DNA from: Pseudomonas viridiflava
GTDB lineage: Bacteria; Pseudomonadota; Gammaproteobacteria; Pseudomonadales; Pseudomonadaceae
Assembly: GCF_001642795.1 (NCBI RefSeq)
Contig: NZ_LKEH01000018.1
Span: 494,057-535,389 of the forward strand
Direction: 5' to 3'
DNA: 41,333 bases
Below the pieces are notes generated by a model. It was not told where the DNA came from. It did not search any database and saw only the letters and a list, made by a program, of their open reading frames with translations. Positions 35,998-41,333 of the stretch are shown here, in pieces; the first letter of the stretch is position 1, and every line of letters starts with the position of its first letter. The translations under genes and the position numbers were made by a program.

Positions 35998-36699
35998 ATG
36001 CCCGTGACCGGTGCAGGCTTTATCAAACGTCTGGCTCAGTTGTCTGTCTGTGCCGGTATGGTGCTGGTTCCAGTTGTCGCGCAGGCGGCAGAAGACGATC
36101 CGTGGGAAGGCGTCAACCGTGCCATCTTCCGCTTCAACGATGTCGTTGATACCTACACACTCAAGCCACTGGCGAAGGGTTATCAGTACGTCGCGCCTCA
36201 ATTCGTCGAGGACGGTGTGCACAACTTCTTCAACAACATTGGTGACGTAGGCAACCTTGCCAACGATGTACTGCAAGCCAAACCAGCGGCCGCCGGTGTC
36301 GACACCGCCCGCCTGATTTTCAACACCACCTTCGGCCTGCTGGGCTTCATCGACGTGGGCACCCACATGGGCCTGCAGCGCAATGACGAAGACTTCGGCC
36401 AGACCCTCGGTCACTGGGGTGTCGGCAGCGGTCCTTTCGTCGTGATCCCTCTGCTGGGTCCGAGCACTGTGCGTGATGCCTTCGCCAAGATTCCGGACAC
36501 CTACACCACGCCATATCGCTACATCGACCACGTGCCGACCCGTAACACTGCGCTGGGCGTGAATCTGGTCGATACCCGCGCCAGCCTGTTGTCGGCCGAG
36601 CGCATGATCAGCGGCGACCGTTACACCTTCATTCGCAATGCGTATCTGCAGAACCGCGAATTCAAGGTCAAGGACGGGCAGGTCGAAGACGATTTTTGA
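35998..36699 (+). CDS. mlaA: MlaA/VacJ-family phospholipid-asymmetry protein
   Basis: A 233-aa outer-membrane-associated protein of the Mla pathway, which removes phospholipids from the outer leaflet. The mature part starts near AEDDPWEGVNRAIFRFND, the family signature, and continues with GVDTARLIFNTTFGLLGFID. The signal peptide (MPVTGAGFIKRLAQLSVCAG, then MVLVPVVAQA) ends at an AQA site typical of signal peptidase I; the only Cys (C18, in LSVC) lacks a proper lipobox, so lipidation is doubtful. ATG 35998 has AGGAG 8 nt upstream. No mlaBCDEF gene is nearby. A strong terminator follows. Confidence 0.92.
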   Translation: MPVTGAGFIKRLAQLSVCAGMVLVPVVAQAAEDDPWEGVNRAIFRFNDVVDTYTLKPLAKGYQYVAPQFVEDGVHNFFNNIGDVGNLANDVLQAKPAAAGVDTARLIFNTTFGLLGFIDVGTHMGLQRNDEDFGQTLGHWGVGSGPFVVIPLLGPSTVRDAFAKIPDTYTTPYRYIDHVPTRNTALGVNLVDTRASLLSAERMISGDRYTFIRNAYLQNREFKVKDGQVEDDF

Positions 36700-36723
36700 T
36701 CGTTTTTGCGTAGCGTGATAATG

Positions 36724-36758
36724 AATAAAGGCGACCAAGGGTCGCCTTTATTGTTTTT
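36724..36758. terminator. bidirectional terminator mlaA/PilZ
   Basis: Perfect 13-bp stem AATAAAGGCGACC/GGTCGCCTTTATT with an AAG loop, followed by GTTTTT. It separates convergent genes. Confidence 0.92.
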
Positions 36759-36777
36759 CCGGAATGTGAACCATGAC

Positions 36778-37077
36778 TCACTTCATGGACACGATAGACA
36801 GGCCCAGTTTCTGTCCGCCGCCTTCTTCGTCCGTTACCCAGACCACTTCAGTATCAGCTTCCAGGCCCTTGAGCGCAGGATGATCGGAATCAATGCTGAC
36901 GTTCAGCTTGTCTCCGACGCTGAACGAGCGGGGCGCCTGGACCTGCATGCCGGAGCTTGAAAGGTCAATGCACACGGCGGGAATAACCTGTCCCGCATGG
37001 ATCAGGTTGACGTCTGCGTCGACGCGCATGCGGATGTAATCCCTTTTCTCCTCGTAGTCGCGATCGGTTCGACTCAT
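36778..37077 (-). CDS. PilZ-domain c-di-GMP-binding protein
   Basis: A 99-aa protein that is almost entirely one PilZ domain. Both ligand motifs are canonical: RxxxR at residues 12-16 (RDYIR) and DxSxxG at 38-43 (DLSSSG). The last strand, GGGQKLGLSIVSM, completes the barrel. It is expected to bind cyclic di-GMP in the cytoplasm and pass the signal to an unknown partner. It is divergent from rssB, separated by 266 bp that contain a palindrome. Confidence 0.9.
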   Translation of the reverse strand: MSRTDRDYEEKRDYIRMRVDADVNLIHAGQVIPAVCIDLSSSGMQVQAPRSFSVGDKLNVSIDSDHPALKGLEADTEVVWVTDEEGGGQKLGLSIVSMK

Positions 37078-37293
37078 GTCCAGTCCTTCGTTTTGGTTGC
37101 TGATGTGACCGTTCTTATAACTCCCGGCGATTTGCGATGTAAAGAGCGCAAAGTCCGCGCCGGAGTACGCTTGAAACGCCCGTCGGATGGGAGTACCGTC
37201 TGCGCCTTGAAGGGCACCTCTGAAACACGATGCGCAACATTGTTGTGCACGGATCGTTTAAGAGAGGCTAGAAGCGAATCCAGTAAGCAGGTT

Positions 37294-37305
37294 CCGGTTA
37301 ACCGG
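37294..37305. promoter_or_regulatory. palindrome CCGGTTAACCGG before rssB
   Basis: Perfect 12-bp palindrome, ending 38 bp before the rssB start codon. It could be an operator or a leader hairpin; no regulator is assigned. Confidence 0.4.
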
Positions 37306-37343
37306 GCCGCCTACGCAAACCTGATCTGGCGCCGTTTGCCCAC

Positions 37344-38525
37344 ATGCCAAAAACCAGTGCCACGCTGCTGATAATCGACGACGATGAAGTCGTGCGCGCA
37401 AGCCTTGCCGCCTATCTGGAAGACAGTGGCTTCAGCGTCCTGCAGGCAAGTAACGGCTTGCAGGGTATTCAGATATTCGAGCAGAAAACCCCTGATCTTG
37501 TGGTCTGCGACCTGCGCATGCCTCAGATGGGTGGTCTTGAGCTGATTCGTCAGGTGACGTCCATCGCTCCGCAAACGCCGGTCATCGTCGTTTCCGGCGC
37601 GGGCGTCATGAGCGATGCGGTCGAAGCCCTGCGTCTGGGCGCCGCCGATTACCTGATCAAGCCACTTGAAGACCTGGCCGTGCTCGAGCATTCAGTGCGT
37701 CGAGCGCTGGACCGTGCGCGCCTGCTCAAGGAAAACCAGGTCTACCGCGAGAAACTGGAAACAGCCAATCGCGAGCTTGAAGCCAGCCTCCATCTGCTTC
37801 AGGAAGATCAGGATGCGGGCCGTCAGGTGCAGATGAACATGTTGCCGATCACGCCATGGGCGATCGACGAGTTTCAGTTCGCGCACCAGATCATTCCCTC
37901 GTTGTACCTGTCAGGCGATTTTGTCGACTATTTCCGGGTGGATGAGCGACGCGTTGCGTTTTATCTGGCCGATGTATCCGGGCATGGCGCCTCTTCGGCA
38001 TTCATCACTGTATTGCTGAAGTTCATGACCACGCGGTTGCTGTTTGAATCCAAGCGTGGCGGAACCTTGCCGGAGTTCAAGCCCTCCGATGTATTAGGGC
38101 ACATCAACCGCGGGCTGATCAGTTGCAAACTGGGCAAGCACGTGACCATGGTTGGCGGTGTCATCGATGAAGAGTCGGGCAAGCTGACCTATGCCGTTGG
38201 CGGCCATCTGCCGCTGCCGGTGCTGTACACCGAGGGTCAGACGCGTTATCTGGAAGGACGTGGATTGCCGGTCGGGTTGTTCAACGAAGCGACCTATCAG
38301 GACCATGAAATGGACCTGCCAGCGTCGTTCAGTCTGACCATGCTGTCTGACGGCATACTCGATCTGCTGCCCGGTGATACACTCAAAGAGAAAGAAGCCG
38401 TTTTACCCGAATTGGTGAAGACGGCCGGCGGCAGCCTGGATGGCTTGCGTCAGGTTTTTGAATTGGCAACGCTAGGGGAGATGCCGGATGATATCGCCTT
38501 GTTAGTGTTAAGCAGGAATCTTTAA
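37344..38525 (+). CDS. rssB: response regulator with PP2C phosphatase output (RssB)
   Basis: A 393-aa protein. The receiver domain (1-125) has the acidic pocket IDDDE, phospho-acceptor Asp56 (VCDLRMPQMGG) and Lys106. A coiled linker (about 125-160, KENQVYREKLETANRELEAS) joins a PP2C/SpoIIE-type phosphatase with LSGDFVDYF, DVSGHGASSAF, SDGILDLLPGD and MPDDIALLVLS, where the metal-binding Asp residues are present. In Pseudomonas RssB controls RpoS via the antagonist RssC. The ribosome site is weak. The stop overlaps the rssC start (TAATG), so the two are coupled. Confidence 0.93.
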   Translation: MPKTSATLLIIDDDEVVRASLAAYLEDSGFSVLQASNGLQGIQIFEQKTPDLVVCDLRMPQMGGLELIRQVTSIAPQTPVIVVSGAGVMSDAVEALRLGAADYLIKPLEDLAVLEHSVRRALDRARLLKENQVYREKLETANRELEASLHLLQEDQDAGRQVQMNMLPITPWAIDEFQFAHQIIPSLYLSGDFVDYFRVDERRVAFYLADVSGHGASSAFITVLLKFMTTRLLFESKRGGTLPEFKPSDVLGHINRGLISCKLGKHVTMVGGVIDEESGKLTYAVGGHLPLPVLYTEGQTRYLEGRGLPVGLFNEATYQDHEMDLPASFSLTMLSDGILDLLPGDTLKEKEAVLPELVKTAGGSLDGLRQVFELATLGEMPDDIALLVLSRNL

Positions 38526-39010
38526 TGAGTACCGGTAGAATCCAGTTCGCCGAGCAGGAAGGCACCTTCGTTCTCAAGTTCGTGGGTGAAGTGCGGTTGA
38601 CGCTGTGTTCGGCCTTGGATGCGACTATCGAGCGAATCTTCACCGCCTTGAATTTTTCGGCGGTGGTGATTGATTTGACCGAGACTCGCAGCATCGACAG
38701 CACGACGCTTGGTTTGCTGGCCAAGCTCTCGATCCTGTCCCGTCAGAAAGTGGGTCTGTTGCCAACGCTGGTAACCACTCACGAAGACATCACGCGGTTA
38801 TTGCAGTCGATGGGTTTCGATCAGGTGTTCAACATCGTCGACCGTCCCATTCCGCGTCCTGAGTGTCTGACTGATCTGCCTTCGCAGGATCAATGCGAGG
38901 AAGTGGTCAAGGCCAAGGTGCTTGAAGCGCACAAGATCCTCATGGGGCTCAACGACTCCAATCGTGAAGCCTTCCATGATCTGGTCAACGCGCTCGAAGG
39001 TCAGCGCTAA
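38525..39010 (+). CDS. rssC: STAS-domain anti-sigma-factor antagonist RssC
   Basis: A 161-aa protein with an N-terminal STAS domain (about 1-105). The phospho-Ser loop reads SIDSTTLGLLA with Ser59, the target that RssB's phosphatase would dephosphorylate. The C-terminal 55 residues are helical (AKVLEAHKILMGLND). It is part of a partner-switching module that modulates RpoS in Pseudomonas; here the matching anti-sigma kinase is not in the window. Its start codon overlaps the rssB stop by one base. Confidence 0.9.
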   Translation: MSTGRIQFAEQEGTFVLKFVGEVRLTLCSALDATIERIFTALNFSAVVIDLTETRSIDSTTLGLLAKLSILSRQKVGLLPTLVTTHEDITRLLQSMGFDQVFNIVDRPIPRPECLTDLPSQDQCEEVVKAKVLEAHKILMGLNDSNREAFHDLVNALEGQR

Positions 39011-39049
39011 CAGCATTCCCTGTCTGTCACGCTGAATGGCGGGCAGCAA

Positions 39050-39081
39050 AAAGGGCGACCTCCGCAAGGAGGTCGCCCTTT
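39050..39081. terminator. bidirectional terminator rssC/tal
   Basis: Perfect 14-bp stem AAAGGGCGACCTCC/GGAGGTCGCCCTTT with a GCAA loop and A/T flanks. It is placed between convergent genes. Confidence 0.92.
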
Positions 39082-39088
39082 AATGTTT

Positions 39089-40024
39089 TCAGGCTTTGGC
39101 GGAGAGCAGAGCCTCGAGCTTTTCCTGATCGCGAGCGAACTGACGAATACCTTCAGCCAGCTTCTCGGTGGCCATGGCATCTTCGTTCGATGCCCAGCGG
39201 AACTGGCTTTCACTCAGTTTTTCGCCAGCCTTGCCATCTTCGCCAGGATTGCCCGGAGCCAGTTTGCGCTCCAGGGTGCCGGTGTCTTCAGCCAGTTGCT
39301 TGAGCAGGTCCGGGCTGATGGTCAGACGGTCACAGCCAGCCAGTTGTTCGATCTGGTTCAGGTTGCGGAAGCTTGCGCCCATCACGACCGTCTTGTAATC
39401 GTTGGCCTTGTAGTAGTTGTAGATGCGGGTCACGGACTGCACGCCCGGATCTTCGGCACCGGTGTAGTCCTGACCGGACGACTTCTTGTACCAGTCGTAG
39501 ATACGGCCCACGAACGGCGAAATCAGGAACACGCCTGCTTCGGCGCAGGCAATGGCCTGAGCGAAGGAGAACAGCAGGGTCAGGTTGGTTTGAATACCTT
39601 CCTTCTCCAGCTTCTCGGCAGCGCGAATACCTTCCCAGGTGGACGCCAGCTTGACCAGTACGCGATCACGGCTGACATCCGCTTTGTCGTACAAGTCGAT
39701 GATGCGATGGCTGCGCTCAATCAAGGCGTTGGTATCGAAAGAGAGGCGGGCATCCACTTCGGTGGAAACACGGCCTGGAACGACCTTGAGAATCTCCTGG
39801 CCGATGGCGACGGCGAAGCGGTCGCACGCCAGGCCAATGTCACCCTTGCTGCCGCTGAACGCGTCGGCCAGCAGCTGCGAATTGCTCTCGCTCGAAGCGG
39901 CCTTGAGCAGCAGGGAAGGGTTGGTGGTAGCGTCCTGCGGCTTGAGGCTTTTGATCGCGCCGAAGTCACCGGTGTCAGCGACAACGGTGGTGAATTGCTT
40001 GAGTTGATCCAGCTTGGAAGTCAT
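39089..40024 (-). CDS. tal: transaldolase
   Basis: A 311-aa TalB-type transaldolase of the non-oxidative pentose phosphate pathway, exchanging dihydroxyacetone between sedoheptulose-7-P and glyceraldehyde-3-P. The N-terminus [20 protein letters not shown] and [12 protein letters not shown] are typical. The Schiff-base Lys is in [11 protein letters not shown], and [12 protein letters not shown] and [10 protein letters not shown] complete the barrel. The start ATG 40024 gives the normal length. Convergent with rssC across a shared terminator. Confidence 0.96.
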   Translation of the reverse strand: MTSKLDQLKQFTTVVADTGDFGAIKSLKPQDATTNPSLLLKAASSESNSQLLADAFSGSKGDIGLACDRFAVAIGQEILKVVPGRVSTEVDARLSFDTNALIERSHRIIDLYDKADVSRDRVLVKLASTWEGIRAAEKLEKEGIQTNLTLLFSFAQAIACAEAGVFLISPFVGRIYDWYKKSSGQDYTGAEDPGVQSVTRIYNYYKANDYKTVVMGASFRNLNQIEQLAGCDRLTISPDLLKQLAEDTGTLERKLAPGNPGEDGKAGEKLSESQFRWASNEDAMATEKLAEGIRQFARDQEKLEALLSAKA

Positions 40025-40270
40025 GAGCGTGCTCTGTCCTGTGCGGTTGGATGACATTACCCGAGCGCTGCCGCCCACTCAAGGCCGTGGCGCATAAGCT
40101 TTGCGCATCGGTGGCGTCGAGGGTCGGCATTGTCGCGCAAACCTTGTCGAGAATGGTTTTGAGCCCATGGCGGGCTGCTTGTTCCCTGAACCTTGATTTA
40201 AGCGTGCCCCATGGTCGTATGGTGCGGTTTCACTTAACGTATCTGTACTGGACGAATTGAAAGGATTTCC

Positions 40271-40750
40271 ATGACGACCCCGATATTGCATCTTCTGTGC
40301 GGCAAAATCGCATCCGGCAAATCAACCCTGGCCCGCACATTGGGCAGCGAAGCCAAGACAATCGTCATCAGCGAAGACCACTGGCTTGCGGCGCTCTATC
40401 CTGACGAAATCCGCTCTGTTTCCGACTATGTAAATCGCGCCCGACGTATTCGTGGGGTACTGGAGCCTCTAGTGGTCAGCGTACTGTCGACAGGTGTAAG
40501 CGTCGTCCTGGATTTTCCTGCCAATACAATCTCGGATCGAGCCTGGCTTCGTGCGCTCGCCGATGGTGCCCACGTGCAGCATTGTCTGCATTTTCTGAAT
40601 GTCGATGATGAGACGTGTCGCGCGCGACTGCATGCGCGCAATGCTCGAGGTGAGCACGATTTTGCTGCGACGGACAAAGAGTTCGATCTCATCACCAGCT
40701 ACTTCACAGCGCCAGACGAACGTGAGGGATTGGTAATCGTGACCTATTAG
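40271..40750 (+). CDS. P-loop kinase/ATPase of unknown substrate
   Basis: A 159-aa cytoplasmic protein with an N-terminal Walker A, CGKIASGKST (residues 10-19), and a second strand carrying an acidic pair (ISEDHW). Later it has VVLDFPANTISDRAWL and an Arg-rich lid (CRARLHARNARGE), typical of small zeta-toxin-like or nucleoside/aminoglycoside-type kinases. AAGGA lies before the ATG. The phosphate acceptor is unknown. It stands alone, without an antitoxin-like partner. A 10-bp stem-loop without T run lies downstream. Confidence 0.82.
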   Translation: MTTPILHLLCGKIASGKSTLARTLGSEAKTIVISEDHWLAALYPDEIRSVSDYVNRARRIRGVLEPLVVSVLSTGVSVVLDFPANTISDRAWLRALADGAHVQHCLHFLNVDDETCRARLHARNARGEHDFAATDKEFDLITSYFTAPDEREGLVIVTY

Positions 40751-40771
40751 GCTAGGGCATTCTCACAATTT

Positions 40772-40808
40772 CTCACAGGCGGCCCGGGGTTCCCTAGGCG
40801 CCTGTGAG
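40772..40808. other. stem-loop between kinase and TonB-receptor genes
   Basis: CTCACAGGCG (40772-40781) and CGCCTGTGAG (40799-40808) are perfect complements with a 17-nt spacer. There is no T run; it may weakly end one or both convergent transcripts. Confidence 0.4.
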
Positions 40809-40824
40809 TGTGTTTATCGAGCAA

Positions 40825-41333
40825 TCAAAGCGACCACTTCAACGAGAACATCACGTTGCGTGGATCTCCGTACACGCCGCTGCCGGTCGCGGTTGGAATG
40901 CCCTGCCAGTACTTCTCGTCCAGCACGTTGTTCAGGTTCACCCGGGCGTCCCAGTGCTCGTCGAAGCGGTAGCCCGCCATCAGGCCCACCACCGCATACG
41001 AGTCCTGCTCCGAGCGACCGGTGCCGACACGGTTGTAGGTGTCGCTCTGAGCCAGTACGTCGGCCCCGATGCGCAATTTGCTGAAGTCGCCTGACAGGTG
41101 ATACGTGGTCGCGGCCTTGAACAGGTGCTTGGGTTGCTCGGCTGCGAATCGATCACCCTTGTCGAAGTTACGGTCCTTGACGTACTGGCTCAGCACTAGC
41201 GTGTAGGACGCCGAGGCCTGCCAGTTCGGTGTGAGTTCGCCGGTCACTTCTGCGTCGATGCCGCGGCTGCGTACTTCGCCCGCCGCTTCGTAGCAGGTGC
41301 GGTTCTGTTGCTGGCAACTGGCGGGCGGGGTGA
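40825..41333 (-). CDS. TonB-dependent siderophore receptor, C-terminal part (cut by window edge)
   Basis: The C-terminal 168 or so residues of an outer-membrane beta-barrel receptor; the frame is open to the right edge. GIDAEVTGELTPNWQAS marks an outward strand. The last strands read FDEHWDARVNLNNVLDEKYW, then VYGDPRNVMFSLKWSL, the standard end of TonB-dependent siderophore receptors. Cys residues occur in an outer loop near the edge (ASCQQQNRTCYEA). The signal, plug and any TonB box are outside the window, so the ligand cannot be named and iron control (a Fur site) cannot be judged. Confidence 0.88.
   Translation of the reverse strand, partial: TPPASCQQQNRTCYEAAGEVRSRGIDAEVTGELTPNWQASASYTLVLSQYVKDRNFDKGDRFAAEQPKHLFKAATTYHLSGDFSKLRIGADVLAQSDTYNRVGTGRSEQDSYAVVGLMAGYRFDEHWDARVNLNNVLDEKYWQGIPTATGSGVYGDPRNVMFSLKWSL

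Noticed and set aside
40825..41333. GTG at 41247 as the start of the receptor gene
   Set aside because: The frame continues upstream to the window edge with receptor-like sequence, so this is an internal codon of a truncated gene.

Overview
The window looks like chromosomal core DNA of a fluorescent Pseudomonas, most likely of the P. syringae group. The evidence is the high G+C content, the Pseudomonas-type LolCDE, RssB, QueF and long-GAPDH proteins, a decayed REP/REPIN-like repeat, and gene order. Two blocks match gene order that I recall for P. aeruginosa (not checked against a database): gap-mfd-csiV ... apbE-sthA-glpQ-PilZ-lolCDE, and copRS/cinRS-queF-DUF4404-HAD-mlaA-PilZ-rssB-rssC-tal. 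I see no CRISPR array, transposase, rRNA operon or prophage structural gene.

Layout. 1-5.2 kb: a CorA-type cation transporter, a crotonase, small conserved proteins (DUF6388-like, EthD-like, DUF4124-like, a 54-residue hydrophilic protein), a secreted cytochrome c and an orphan FliB-type flagellin lysine methylase. 5.2-8 kb: a phage-repressor-like HTH protein behind palindromes, tRNA-Ser(GGA), an SDR oxidoreductase and an isochorismatase-fold protein with Ser at the nucleophile position. 7.9-13.6 kb: a coupled pair (731-aa exported repeat protein plus exported DUF3142 protein) behind a SWIM/SNF2 helicase. 13.7-19.4 kb: mfd-csiV divergent from gap.

19.5-25.3 kb: an accessory-looking segment with an MFS transporter, a soluble RsbRD_N-type histidine kinase, an 84-aa Cys-rich protein, a citrate-type MHS transporter and a degenerate ApbE-like lipoprotein. 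In the P. aeruginosa order I recall, the Nqr operon and its flavinyl transferase occupy this place; no nqr gene is present here. 25.4-31.6 kb: sthA, a glycerophosphodiesterase, an unusual PilZ protein and lolC-lolD-lolE.

31.6-34.7 kb: a copper-type two-component system (cinRS/copRS) divergent from queF. The shared intergenic region carries an exact match to the published cop-box consensus, but no cupredoxin gene lies between them. 34.7-40 kb: a REPIN-like repeat, a DUF4404 protein, a phosphonatase-like pseudoenzyme, MlaA, PilZ, rssB-rssC (RpoS control) and transaldolase. 40-41.3 kb: a small P-loop kinase and the C-terminal part of a TonB-dependent receptor cut by the window edge.

The strongest leads are the copper box facing queF with cinA absent, the decayed ApbE where an Nqr locus would be expected, the PhnX-like protein without a cap domain or nucleophile, and the soluble kinase beside the Cys-rich protein. 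Most of the rest is ordinary housekeeping sequence.
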